A DNA stretch of 28,408 bases from Biscogniauxia marginata (taxonomy: Eukaryota; Ascomycota; Sordariomycetes; Xylariales; Xylariaceae), in contig MU404255.1 of assembly GCA_022695795.1 (NCBI GenBank), positions 1 through 28,408 of the forward strand, read 5' to 3'. The notes under the pieces were generated by a model. It was not told the DNA's origin. It saw only the letters and a list, made by a program, of their open reading frames with translations, and made no database searches. The position numbers and the translations under genes are program-made. Every line of letters begins with the position of its first letter. The first letter of the stretch is position 1. Below are positions 1-11,202 of this stretch, piece after piece.

Positions 1-265
1 AATATAATAAACTTAATAATATAATAAACTTAATAATATAATAAACTTAATAATATAATAAACTTAATAATATAATAAACTTAATAATATAATAAACTTA
101 ATAATATAATAAACTTAATAATATAATAAACTTAATAATATAATAAACTTAATAATATAATAAACTTAATAATATAATAAACTTAATAATATAATAAACT
201 TAATAATATAATAAACTTAATAATATAATAAACTTAATAATATAATAAACTTAATAATATAATAA
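1..265. repeat. 17-bp tandem repeat (minisatellite)
   Basis: The unit AATATAATAAACTTAAT is repeated head to tail from base 1, with 15 full copies to 255 and a further 10 bases before it breaks down at 266. I see no mismatch between copies. The array starts at the window edge, so it may extend further out. One strand has no G at all. The lack of divergence contrasts with the scrambled DNA around it and suggests recent expansion. No coding role is visible. Confidence 0.97.
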
Positions 266-1238
266 TAAAACTTTTTAACGTAACAAGCTAGAAACGAGGC
301 CGACTCGGATTTTAAATAAAACCCTAGTAATAGCGACGTTAAAAAGCTACTTAATAAAATTAATAATCAAGGGTGCAAAAAATATTACGAATAAAGTTAA
401 TATCGCAAACGAGGTCGATGCTAATAAAACAAGGTTTAAAAAAATTAATATATTAATAAAATTAACTCGTTTTTATAAAAAACCCCTTTTAATATATAAT
501 TTAAATTAAATATTAAAAATTATTATAAAAAATTATTTTTAGTTTAAATAAAGCTAAAAAAATAAATATAAAGTTTAAATATTAATATTAATTTTAATTA
601 TTTTTCGCATTTTTTATAATATTAATTACTTTTTAAAGAATAAACTTTTTATTTTTATATATGTTAATTTAAATATATATATTATTATAAACCTTATTAA
701 TTATCTTTTTATATTATAATATAAATTTTATAAAGCTTTATATAAAATAGTATTTTTTAAGTAAATATTACTTTATAAAACGAATAAAAAGCGATTTATT
801 AATTTAAACGTTTTTATATAATTATTAATCGAGATTTTCGATTAAAAAGTAATTCTTTTTTATTATTTTAAATAATATTAAAAAAAGTATATTATTTTTA
901 ATTTTATTTCGAATTAATAATATTTCGAAATAATATTAACATCGATAAAATTATTAACTTTTAAGTAATTTATTAAAACTTATAAAAATAAAGCTTAATA
1001 TTATATTATTATTTCTTTTTTAAAACTTTTAATTAAAAAGTTAAAAAAGAAACTTAATTTTACTTCGAAATAATATTTAAATATTACTTTTAATATATTA
1101 AATATAATTAAAAATAAATAATATTAATATTTTTAAGCTATATAAAAATTAATTATATTATTAAATTTTAGCTTAGTATTAAGGTTTTTTATTACTTTAT
1201 ATATTTTTTTATTTGCGACAAATTATAAAAATTATAAG
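266..1238. other. AT-rich RIP-degraded DNA, no gene seen
   Basis: The sequence is almost entirely A and T. The few remaining C and G residues sit mostly in CG dinucleotides, as expected when CpA has been converted to TpA on both strands. Some CG-richer scraps at 275-430 suggest a destroyed transposon, but no motif can be assigned. No open frame of useful length exists on either strand. Confidence 0.7.
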
Positions 1239-1663
1239 TAACGTGTCTCACAAGCGAGTGGGCCACTTGATTTCCCATATAAAATCGACTTTTTCAAAAA
1301 TTCATAACTTTGTGCGTAAAAATCGTAAAAATCTCGGACCTTTTTTTTAGTTATATAATTATAAAGTTTATTTAAAAGTAAAATCGAAAAAATCAAAAAT
1401 AAAATATATAAAGAAATACGTAAAAAGGTTTATACGTTTTGTTTTAATTTTAGTTTTTACGCGTTTTCTTTTCGCTTTTTTCGAAATTAATTTTTTCGAT
1501 TTTATTTTTAGTTAAATTTAATAATTATATAGTTAATAAAAAATGTTTAAGATTTTTACGACTTTTACGCGCAAAGTTATGAATTTTTTAAAAAAGTCGA
1601 TTTTATATAGGAAATCAAGTGGCCTACTCACTTATGTGGCCCACTTGCTTATAAGACACGTTA
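1239..1663. mobile_element. Fold-back / MITE-like element with long terminal inverted repeats
   Basis: The left end TAACGTGTCT (1239-1248) is the exact reverse complement of the right end AGACACGTTA (1654-1663). The match continues inward with few mismatches through GTGGGCCACTTGATTTCC, a TATAAAATCGAC block and a TTCATAACTTTG block, so each arm is roughly 190 bp and the element is close to one large palindrome. The right arm carries an extra partial copy of the AAGTGGGCCAC stretch. The outermost TA on each side may be a TA target duplication, as made by Tc1/mariner-type transposases. No coding capacity is visible, so this is a non-autonomous element or a deletion derivative. Confidence 0.85.
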
Positions 1664-2012
1664 TTTATTAATAAAATAAAGATATAAAGAAAAATCTATA
1701 AATAAACTAGCTTTATTAAGGCTTTTATATTATTTATACTTAAAAAATAATAGTTAAAAATCGTTATATTTTTCTCGTTATTTTAAAATTATTAAATTTA
1801 TATACGCGAGAAAAACGAATTAAAACCCGCTTTTTATATTATTATAATTATTTTAAATTTTAAATTATATTTATAAGATTAATTAATACCTTAGCGACTT
1901 TTTAAAGTTATATTTATAAAGCTTTTTAAGGAATTCTAAATAATTTTTATATAGTTTATTTAAATAATATATTAATTTTTTCCGTAAATATAAAAATATA
2001 TATAAAACATAT
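1664..2012. other. AT-rich RIP-degraded DNA, no gene seen
   Basis: This is a continuation of the AT-rich landscape between the fold-back element and the first solo LTR. No open frame, RNA gene or repeat boundary could be recognised. Confidence 0.65.
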
Positions 2013-2430
2013 TGTTACGAACCTCCTTTTCTTCTTGCTCCTTCTGTCACGTGTGGGTCACTTGACCAAAAAAAAGCGGCGTTAAACGCTTGATTAAGAA
2101 AGAACGCCGATAAATCAGTGAATCATAGATGAGAGATTTATGATTTAATGATTTAATAATTTACTTAATAATAAGAAAAGAAGAATAAGTATAAATAAAT
2201 CAAGGTTCCTTATATATTTAGTTATTTATTTTAGTTTTTTAGTTATTAATTTAAAATTATAGTTACTTCTTAATATTATAATAAGAATACATTAAAATTT
2301 CTTTAACAAACAAAATATTATAAATCACTTAAATTAATTTTAATTTATTATTACTTTTAAAACAAGAAAACCTAGTACGTACTTACCTATGAAGTTAATT
2401 AACTAAAAACACATAAGAAGGTTCATTACA
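2013..2430 (+). mobile_element. Solo LTR, type A, with perfect target-site duplication
   Basis: The LTR begins TGTTACGAACC and ends GGTTCATTACA, a mutated form of GGTTCGTNACA, giving the usual TG...CA ends within an inverted repeat. It is 418 bp and is flanked on both sides by CATAT (2008-2012 and 2431-2435), a perfect 5-bp duplication. No internal retrotransposon sequence adjoins it, so it probably arose by LTR-LTR recombination. The 5' part is distinctive (a GTCACGTGTGGG stretch near 2046). The 3' half is shared with every other LTR in the window. Confidence 0.93.
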
Positions 2431-2997
2431 CATATTCGAGATGTTATTAAAAGGCTTTAAAAAGCGAACTTTTATATTAAGTTATTTAAATGTTAATTTT
2501 ATTAATTATTTATAAAATTTCTTAGTTACGTCGTATTAATTTAAAGTATTTTTATAATTTAAATTTAAATTTAAACTATGACGAAATAGTTTATATTATA
2601 ATTTATTTATAACATAAAAATTTATTAAGTTTTATAATTTTTATTGCCGTTTTATTAAAAAGGTTTCCTAAATAACCGCTTTATTAATACGTTATATAAA
2701 AAGAAATAAATTTAAAAAAAAACTAAAACGGATATTTTTAAATAAACTAATAAATTTTTTTTAAAAAGGTTATAATTACATTTAAGGAGGCCCTTTTCTT
2801 ATTATATTTCGACTTCGAGAAATAAATATTAATAAAAAATAACGCTTTAAAGTATATTATAATTAAAACTTTATCGCAAAAAAATAATTAAAATCGATAA
2901 CACTTTATAGCGTTTTAATCCTAGAAATTTATCAAGATAAAACTAAATTATAAAACTCCCGATTAAAAAATGTTAATTATATTATTTATAAAGTAAT
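2431..2997. other. AT-rich RIP-degraded DNA, no gene seen
   Basis: AT-rich sequence between the solo LTR and the full-length retrotransposon. Fragments with residual CG near 2640-2950 look like a mutated transposon, but no protein motif survives in any frame I read. Confidence 0.6.
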
Positions 2998-3450
2998 TGT
3001 TACGAACCATGGGAATAGAGGGATTCTATACCAAGGTGTCGTGACACGGACCAAGAAATTAATGAACCAATTAATTCCGTTCCGGTCATAATGCAACCTC
3101 ACGTAACGTGGATATAATGGGATATCATATTTAACAAGGATAAATATTAAAGGATTTCATATCTATCGATATCTAACATACCAAATAATAGAAATATATA
3201 TAAAGAAGAACAAGTATAAGTAAATTAAGATTTCCTTATGTAATTAATCTCTCGTTTTTTAGCTATTAATCTAAAACTATAATTACTTTTTAATATTATA
3301 ATAAAAGTACCTTAAAACCTTTTTAATAAACATAACATTTTAAATTAATTAAACTAATTTTAACTTATTATTACTCTTAAATCAAGAAAACCTAATACGT
3401 ACTCACTTATAAAGTCAATTAACTAAGAACATATAAAGAGGTTCGTCACA
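2998..3450 (+). repeat. 5' LTR of retrotransposon copy 1 (type D)
   Basis: Starts TGTTACGAACC and ends GGTTCGTCACA. The 5' half has its own sequence (a GGGATTCTATACC stretch and a CTCACGTAACGTGG stretch). The 3' half from about 3240 is the block common to all LTRs here. It pairs with the LTR at 9840-10292, which has the same length but a different set of C-to-T and G-to-A changes. Confidence 0.95.
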
Positions 3451-3689
3451 TTTTAATAGCTCTTTAATTAATGCTTAACATTGATTTAAAAAAAGGGACT
3501 TTTAATCGAATAATCCCAGGACAAACATACCCCTTAAAACTAAAAAGTAACAAAAAAAGAAATAAATAAAAGAATAATAATTAATAAACTCTTAAATAAA
3601 AGCTTTAAATCTTTTTATAGTACAACTAAAAGGTTTAAAAGAACTAACATAAAAGTTTATTATAATTATAGTTAAAAAAGAGTTACAAG

Positions 3690-4700
3690 AGAACATCTCG
3701 GAAGCTTAACAAAAAGAATCATTTAAAAAAAAAAAAAGAAAGAAAAAGAAATACCTAAAAAAGAAAACAAATAAACAAAATAACCCCTATTTCTTAGAAA
3801 TAAATAACCACCCTTAAACGATAACGACCTTAATAACTTAAACGACGAAAACAATATAATAACCCTCGATATAAAGGGTTTTAAACTAATTACACTTAAT
3901 AAATATAATAAGTTAAGCGATTTAAAAGGATTTTTAATTTAAGTTAAAACCTATTTACGGTTCTATTATGGAACGATTACCACTAAGGAATAAAAGGTTT
4001 TCACGGTATCTCAACTCCTCGCCAAAACCGCCTTGACCTGGTTTTAATTAGTATTAAAAGATCATTTAGAAAACGGATTAAACGCCCAAGAAAACACGAA
4101 AAAAGTCTTCAAAAATTATAAAGAGTTTGAAAAACAACTTAAATCTATATTTAACAATTTAATTCTTAAATAATAAACCGAAACTCGACTTTATAAATTA
4201 CGACAAGATAAAAAGGCTTTAAATTACGTTATTAAGTTTAAAAAACTCGTAAATTAATTATAACTACTTATTAAAAGCTTATATTACTTATTTTATTAAA
4301 AATTAAAGAACTATATAAAAAATAAGCTATATAAAATAAACCTATATAAAGAAAGGAATTTAGGAAAGTTTAATAACTACGTTATAATAGTAATTATTAT
4401 CGATAATAAGAACTTCGAACAGTACCTTAAAAAAAAAAAGACAATATAACGAAGGAATAACGATTAACTAAAAAGAGGAAATCACAAAAGCGGTATCGAA
4501 ACTAGAAAAGGCATTAAAATTAAGTTAAACCCCATTAAAATTAACGTTATTTAAAAAAAACAAAAAAAAACGAGACAAATTAACCATTAAATGTTTTAAC
4601 TATAGAAAAAAAGGACATTATAAAAACAAGTGCCGAAGTCTTAAGAAATAAGAACTAAGAACAAGAGAGATTCCCTAACCTGAAAAAAGAGTTGCTAAAG
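3690..4700 (+). pseudogene. gag: gag remnant of retrotransposon copy 1
   Basis: Gag forms the capsid and nucleocapsid of the element's virus-like particle. One frame can be followed across most of 3830-4450 if stops at Gln or Trp positions are ignored; it holds a capsid-like stretch (FTVSQLLAKTALTWF near 3990-4045). A nucleocapsid zinc knuckle follows at 4592-4633 and reads CFNYRKKGHYKNKC. This is the C-x2-C-x4-H-x4-C pattern, with the second Cys changed to Tyr, as a TGT-to-TAT RIP transition would give. The upstream boundary is approximate because no start codon can be assigned. The gene is dead. Confidence 0.82.
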
Positions 4701-5214
4701 CAAGAGTTTAATTCGAAAATAATAAAGAAATAAATTAAGTATTTACTATCGATATTATTAAGATAGAAAAAATCGAGAAAACCTTTATAAAAAGAGTTTA
4801 TAAATCTTATTAAGTTAACCGTAAAGACTATTTAAAAGATGATTACTCGTATTTAGAATATCTCACACTAGAATAAACTAAATAAAGATATAACGAAAGC
4901 GAATTATTATACGTATATAATAACTACAAGCTAGAATACGACTTAGAAATTAAGTTAAACTATAGTGATTTACATTAAAGTTACTATAAAAACAATAAAT
5001 ACGAAACCTATTAAAGAAAAAGCTAACATAATAGCTTAAACTAAAGATTTTATATAAATAATAATTATAATGTTTATTAAGGCTTAAAGGAACATATATC
5101 GTTACATTGGAGCTTTTATATTAACGACGCTTATTAAGTACATAAAAATTCTAAGAATAAAGCCGGTTATTATCCTTAAAAACCAAAAAATAATAACACG
5201 AAAGAAAATAAGTG

Positions 5215-5600
5215 TATTTATAATAACATCCCACGATGGCCACATTTTCCTTGAGCATGTTATCTTTACCTCGATTTCAAAAAGAGCAACAAAACAATTG
5301 CTAAAAGTTGTATGTGTTATACTTTGATATTATGTGACGTATACGACTTATTCGAAATAGGTTTCAAAGAAAACGAAATTAAAGAAGAATTATAGGAATT
5401 ATAAAAAGAACTATATCTTCTATAATAGCTTAAAAAACGAATTAAATACGACATTAATCTATTCGGTTTTATAAGAAAACACTTAATAGAGCAACAAGTA
5501 AAAACACGTGCGACTAAACAAGGCTATAAACGAATCACTAAAGCATATCTCAAAAAAAGAGGAAAGCTTTTAAAAATCAATATAAACCTAAGGGGAGATA
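5215..5600 (+). pseudogene. Cys-rich segment between gag and protease, function unknown (copy 1)
   Basis: A frame with only a few stops runs for over 100 codons between the gag zinc knuckle and the protease. It contains KCIYNNIPRWPHFP, then a Cys/aromatic-rich run including KSCMCYTLILCDVYDLFE, then a charged helix-like tail rich in Glu, Lys and Leu. The stops fall where Trp (TGA) and Gln (TAA, TAG) would fit. I do not recognise this segment as a standard Gag or Pol domain. The Cys and His spacing suggests metal binding, but that is inference. The same segment is present in copy 2 near 13635-13990, so it belongs to the element family and is not a chance insertion in one copy. Confidence 0.6.
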
Positions 5601-5999
5601 TCAAAATACCCCTAATAAATAAACTTAATAATTATTTATTTTATTTGAAGATAATTTAGAACTTTAAAAAACTCCGGGTTAATAGAATAAACTTGAGTTA
5701 TAAAAAGGCCCTCGAAAAAGAATTGAAGTTTTAATGTGCAAGGTTTTATATAAAAAACAAACTTCTTACCCCTTATTATGTAAAGGGTAATTAAAAAGAT
5801 TATTTAAGTAATAATTATTAGAAACACGCTTTTATGAAAGCCTAAGAATAGAAAGACATCCGGGTTATAATAACTAAAAAAAAACCAAAAAAGAAGGGAC
5901 GTGGAAAACCAAAAAACGGCAAAAGCTCTCGCTAGTAAGGCAGCGAGAAGCTATAAATAACAAGTTTTTATATGAAGTCTAGTCAGGACTTAATAATAT

Positions 6000-8900
6000 T
6001 ATTATAACTAGAGTTAAGTATAATAAAAAGGAATATAAAGCCTTAATAGATTTAAGAGTAAATAAAAACTATATCTTAATAAAGATAACTTAGAAAAATA
6101 GAATATTATAAGTATATAAATAAAGTTTATATAAGTTATAAAACTTTAAAAGAAGTATATTTAGTTATAAAAATAGTAAGGTGTTAAGAGAAATAATTCC
6201 TTTCTCGGTAATTATTTAAGGGCATTTTAAATAAGTCACTTTTAATATTATATATATATTAAATCACGATATAATCTTGGGAATGAATTAGCTTAAAAGA
6301 AGTAATTTACGAATAGATTTCGAGATAGACACGCTTTATTAAGATTAAAAATAAGAGGAATTAATTACTACAGGTTATAAGATAAATACCGTAAATAACT
6401 CCAGAAAAACGGATGTAGAAACGAAACATATCGCTTATATAATTTAAGTAATTAAGCCTAAAGATTTAACGAAGAAAGTACTACGCAAGTACCTTTGTTT
6501 TTATAAATTATTTAAAAATAAAACAAAAAAAGAATTACTAAAACATAGCTAGTGAGATTATTAAATTCATTTTAAAGAAAAAAAATAATTAAAATTATTT
6601 TTAATATATCTTATAAATTAGGAAAAACAAAAAGCATTATAGAAAGGAATTTAAGAGGATCTTAATAAAGGATATATTCGAAAATTAGAATCTTTATTAA
6701 AATACCTAGCGATTATAGTACTTAAAATCAACAAAAACGGGAAGTAACATGTCAATAAAGAAAGAAACTTAATATAACAACAAATAATCAATTATCGACA
6801 CCTCAATAAAATAACCAAGAAAAACGGATACTTGTTACCACTAATAAAACTCATAAGAGAACAAATTAACAAGGCCTAAATCTTTATAACACTAAACCTT
6901 CGCAATAAATACTATATAATTAAAATGGCCAAGGAACACGAATAATATACAGCCTTTTAAATAATATATAGATATTATAAATACAAAGTTATGCCATTTA
7001 AACTTATTAACGTACCCACTACATTTTAACATATAATTATGATAGTTTTTCGCAAGTTTCTGGATAAATTTATATTCGTTTACTTAAACGATATACTAAT
7101 TTACTTAGAAAACGAGAAGGAACATAAGAAATATATAAAGCAAGTATTAAAAGCCCTGAAAAAGGCAAACCTACTTATTTATCCAACTAAAAGTAAATAG
7201 CATATTAAAAAACTAAACTATCTAGGGTTTATAATAAGTTTAAAAGAAATTCACATTTAAAAAGGAAAAATAGTAATAATTAAGGATTAACTAAAACCTA
7301 AGAATGTCATAAACATACGCGCATTTCTTGGCTTTATTAACTATGTTAAATAACTCATTAAAGATTTCAGGCGTATCGTTAAACCATTAACGGAATTAAT
7401 TACCTTAACAAAAACAAGAAAGGCTTTCTATTTCACTAAAGAAGCTAAACAGGCTTTTTAGCAACTAAAAGAAATTATAACTAGTGAGGTTATATATAAA
7501 CTTCTAAACAAAAATAAAAAGAAACGACTAAGGATAAACGCCTTAGATTTCGCCATTAAAGCAGTCCTAGAGCAATTAAAAGATAATGAGAAATTATACC
7601 TAGTCGCGTACTTATTTAAAACATTACATAGTACTAAACTAAATTATTAGATTTATAACAAAAAACTACTAGTAATTATTAAAGCACTAAAGAAATAGGA
7701 ACTATAACTTAATAAAACCAAGGAACTTATCGACATTTATTTAAACCATAAGAACTTTACACGATTTATAACAACATAAACGCTTAACTAAAAACACAAG
7801 CGTTAAATAATTTTCCTATTTAAGTTTAATTTTAGAATCCAATATATTAAGGGAAAAGAAAACATCTAAATAGATCTTCTTAGTAAAAAGGGAGATTATA
7901 AATTAAAAATCAATAAAAGAGATGTCTAGATATTTAAATAATAAAATAACGGATTAATTGTATTAACTTATATACAAATCAACATAAAAAACTAGAAATA
8001 ACGATTCAAAGAAAATTACAATTAAAAAGAAAAACAATTACAATCTTAATAAAGATCCAGCGACGAACTTCTCTCGTATAAAGAAAAGATATACATACTA
8101 AAACAAATACAGGACGAATTCGTTAAAGAATTTCACGAATATCCTTTACACAGCCACCAAGGAATTTTCAAAACCATAAAACGACTTTAAAAGGAATTCG
8201 ACTTTCCAAGAATACAACAAACAATTAAAAGAGTACGTTAACAAACATGGGTTACTAAAACGCGTTATTTTAAATAGAGATAAGTTGTTTACGTCAAAAT
8301 TCTAGATCAGCCTAATAAAACGAATAAAAATCAAATAAAAGTTGTCCACAGCGTATCACCCCCAAATAAACGAGTAAACGAAAAAACTAAACTAAATAAT
8401 AAAACAGTATTTACGAAGCTATGTCAACTAGGAAATAAACAACTAAGTAGAGTTACTACTAATAACTCAAATAACATATAACACTTCGATTAACGAAGAT
8501 ATAAAGATGTCACTATACAAGGCAGTATATAAATAAAAAGCGGAAGTTTAAAGATAACCGATTAAATTTATAGAAGCATTAGGAATCGAAATAAAGGCCT
8601 TGAAAGTAGAGGTATTATTTAAAAAGATTTAAGTAGTATAATAACGGCTATAAAAAGAATTACAGTTTATTTAAGATAAAATAACAAAGTACTATAATAA
8701 TAAAAAATTGAGGGATTAATTCTTAAAAAAGGAGATATAGTTTACTTATTTTGTTAACGACAAGGCGTAATATTAAAAATACCCTAAATTAAAATAAAGC
8801 GACCTAACGAAAAACTTAAATTTAAGAAATTAGGACTATATAGAATTAAGAAAGTTATTTTAAAAGTTAATTATAAGTTAGTATTACTAAAAAGATTTAA

Positions 8901-9160
8901 AATACATTTTATATTTCATGTTTCGCTCTTAAAACTAGCACCAAATAACGCCATGTTAAAAAACTAATTAAAATTTAAGGAAAATCTTAATAAGTACGAA
9001 GTGAAAAAAATACTAGATTTAAAACGAGTCGGAAGTTAATTATAATATTTTATTAAATGGGAAAGTTACCCACTCGAGAAAAACACTTAAGAACCTTTTA
9101 AGCACTTAAAAAACTTAACAAAGGAACTTACAAACTTTCACCGACAAAACCCGAATCGAC
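6000..9160 (+). pseudogene. pol: pol remnant: protease, reverse transcriptase, RNase H, integrase, chromodomain (copy 1)
   Basis: Pol makes and integrates the cDNA. The protease site at 6049-6060 reads DLRV where an Asp-Ser-Gly-Ala type triad is expected; each change fits C-to-T or G-to-A. Reverse transcriptase spans about 6650-7200 and includes NKITKKNGY, VMPFKLINVPTTF and the catalytic box at 7081-7092. That box reads YLND in place of YLDD, so a catalytic Asp is lost. RNase H follows near 7535 (LDFAIKAVLEQ). The integrase zinc-binding histidines are at about 8131-8163 (FHEYPLHSHQG). The frame then jumps near 8245, and the first catalytic Asp region is missing compared with copy 2. The integrase C-terminal part resumes (LSTAYHPQ near 8343). 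A chromodomain ends the protein at about 8995-9150 (YEVKKILDLKRVGS, FIKWESYP). Many internal stops make it non-functional. Confidence 0.93.
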
Positions 9161-9239
9161 TAAGAAGGCCTAAAAATCAGGATTCTAATCTAGGAAAAAC
9201 AGGTCGAAAGAGGGGACGGCCTCGAAAACAACTCTAGCC

Positions 9240-9667
9240 TATTCTATTAAAGATTACTATTCGGCCTAAAAACGCTTTTATTTCTTCTTTAAACGCTCTT
9301 GCTTTTCTAGCTCGTTCAAGTTTTAAAAACCTCGTTATAACATTTTAAAACCTTTTTATTTAAAAAAGTCTCGCTAGCGACGTAAGCGTAATATACGATT
9401 AATAGACTTATTAACCTCGATTTAGGAATAATTAATTTCCGATTATAAGCGAGTTATTTCGGCTTAACGAAGAAAAAGAGTTTCCTCCGCTTACCGTTTT
9501 TATCAAAGTAACTATTTTTCCTTAACGTTTAACTAATTAAAAAAATCTAAAGTAATACCGGTCTCATTACAAGGATAGCCCTTACGAATATATTCACTAC
9601 ATTTTTGAGACTCTCTTTTTGCTATAACATACTTAAGCGTCTAATTAAAATAATGAGAATAAGGCAT
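9240..9667 (-). pseudogene. Antisense ORF after pol: CxxC-type, coiled-coil-like protein (copy 1)
   Basis: Reading the minus strand from an ATG at 9667, one frame stays in register to about 9240 and probably a little further. It holds a short Cys-containing motif near its start (KCSEYIRKGYPC), then ETGITLDFF, then a long stretch rich in Lys, Arg, Glu, Leu and probably Gln. Nearly all stops are at positions where CAA or CAG would fit, as RIP predicts. EY at the second CxxC position is likely a mutated EC. Copy 2 has a related ORF in the same place with the CxxC intact. I recall similar Cys-motif plus coiled-coil hypothetical proteins near fungal Gypsy elements, but I cannot verify this here. 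The role is unknown; nucleic-acid binding is a guess. Confidence 0.68.
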
Positions 9668-9839
9668 AATTTTAAAATTAAAACTTAACTTATTTATTCG
9701 ATATATAAGTTTTTCGCGTTTAAATTTCTAGTTTAAACGATAACGCTTAATAATATAATTACTAAATATAATTATTATAAAAAAAAATAACTTACTAAGA
9801 ATAATCTTTAAAATAAAGATTTTAGGAAGAAAGAAATAA

Positions 9840-10292
9840 TGTTACAAACTATAAGAATAAAGGGATTCTATACTAAGGTGTCATAACACAAATCAAAGAA
9901 TTAATAAACCAATTAATTCTGTTCCGGTCATAATATAACCTCACGTAACGTAAATATAATGAAATATTATATCTAACAAGGATAAATATTAAGGGATTTC
10001 ATATCCATCGATATTTAACATACTAAACAATAGAAATATATATAAAGAAAAACAAGTATAAATAAATTAGGATTTCTTTATATAATTAGTTTTTCGTTTT
10101 TTAACTATTAATTTAAAACTATAATTACTCTTTAATATTATAATGAAAGTACCTTAAAACCTCTTTAACGAACATAACATTTTAAATCAATTAAACCAAT
10201 TTTAACCCATTATTACCCTTAAATCAAGAAAACCTAGTATGTACTTACTTGTGAAGTCAGCTGACTAGGAACACACAGGAAGGTTCGTCACA
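9840..10292 (+). repeat. 3' LTR of retrotransposon copy 1 (type D)
   Basis: It aligns over its full 453 bp with the 5' LTR at 2998-3450. It is preceded by a purine-rich run (AGGAAGAAAGAAATAA) that fits a polypurine tract. The U5 end is little mutated and shows the perfect palindrome AGTCAGCTGACT at 10255-10266, while the middle is heavily C-to-T and G-to-A altered. It is followed directly by the GTAAT duplication. Confidence 0.95.
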
Positions 10293-10731
10293 GTAATAAA
10301 TACTTTATAAAGGTTATATTAAATTATATTAACTTAAAAAGTTTTATAATAACGTCACGGCTTAATAAAAAATAAGCATAATAATATATATTATTAAGTA
10401 TTAATTTAAAAAACGAAACCTAGTTAATTTAACCTTGAAACGTTTTAATTACAAGTAAAAAAAAGTAAATAACTTAATATTATTATTTACTTTAAAAAAA
10501 TTAATAATAAATATTAAGTTATCGTTAATTAATTTAAGTTTAAAAGTATTAATAAATATTATTTTTATAAAAAAGACTTTTAAGAAGCGCTAGGATTTTA
10601 TTTAAATAATTATATGTATAAAAACGCAAATAATTAATTAAAGTAATAACTCCTTTTAAAAACCTTTACTTAGATTAATAGAATTAGTTTTAAAAACTTA
10701 AAAAAGAAACTTAAAAAGTATTATAATAACA
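10293..10731. other. AT-rich DNA between the two retrotransposon copies, no gene seen
   Basis: This RIP-type AT-rich spacer separates the GTAAT duplication of copy 1 from the 5' LTR of copy 2. No repeat boundary or open frame could be recognised. Confidence 0.6.
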
Positions 10732-11202
10732 TGTTACGAACTAACCAGGGTAAGCAATTAAATGACAGGGGTATTATTCCTACTCTTCTTATGTCCGCAC
10801 CGGATATGGATCTTAAAAGGGAAAGCGACCTATTATTACATAATATAAATAAATATAAATAAACTTATTTAATAGTATTTAGTAAAGAATAAATAAATAT
10901 AAATGAACTTATTTAAAGGTATTTAATATACTAGTTATAAGGAATAAAAAACAAAATAAATAAGTATAAAAAAGGGATTTTTTATATATTTAATAATTTA
11001 TTCTAGTTTTTTAATTATTAATTTAAGATTATAATTACTCTTTAATATTATAATAAAAATACTTTAAAATCTCTTTAATAAATAAGATATTATAAATTTT
11101 TTAAATTAACCTTAATTTATTATTACTTTTAAATTAAGAATACTTAATACGTATTTACTTATAAAGTCAATTAACTAAAAATATATAAAGAGGTTTATTA
11201 CA
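10732..11202 (+). repeat. 5' LTR of retrotransposon copy 2 (type B)
   Basis: Starts TGTTACGAACTAACC and ends GGTTTATTACA, 471 bp. The U3-like half differs from types A, C and D and contains a degenerate tandem repeat of about 42-44 bp (about one and a half copies, 10850-10920). The 3' half is the common block. The internal sequence right after it (TTTTAATAGCTCCTTAATTA) matches the bases after the 5' LTR of copy 1. Confidence 0.92.

Larger units (their letters stand above)
2998..10292 (+). mobile_element. Full-length Ty3/Gypsy chromovirus-type LTR retrotransposon, RIP-inactivated (copy 1)
   Basis: Two LTRs of identical length (453 bp) bound a 7295-bp element flanked by a perfect 5-bp duplication GTAAT (2993-2997 and 10293-10297). 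The internal order is gag with a CCHC-type knuckle, a Cys-rich segment, protease, reverse transcriptase, RNase H, integrase and a C-terminal chromodomain. This is the Ty3/Gypsy order, and the chromodomain marks a chromovirus. An antisense ORF lies between pol and the 3' LTR. All frames are broken by TAA, TAG and TGA codons that replace expected Gln and Trp codons, as RIP produces. Part of the integrase core is deleted near 8245. It is less mutated than copy 2 downstream. No primer-binding site could be assigned with confidence after the 5' LTR. Confidence 0.95.

Noticed and set aside
1..265. Tandem array considered as a CRISPR or centromere satellite
   Set aside because: Units are directly adjacent without spacers, so it is not a CRISPR; a 265-bp 17-mer array is too small to argue for a centromere.
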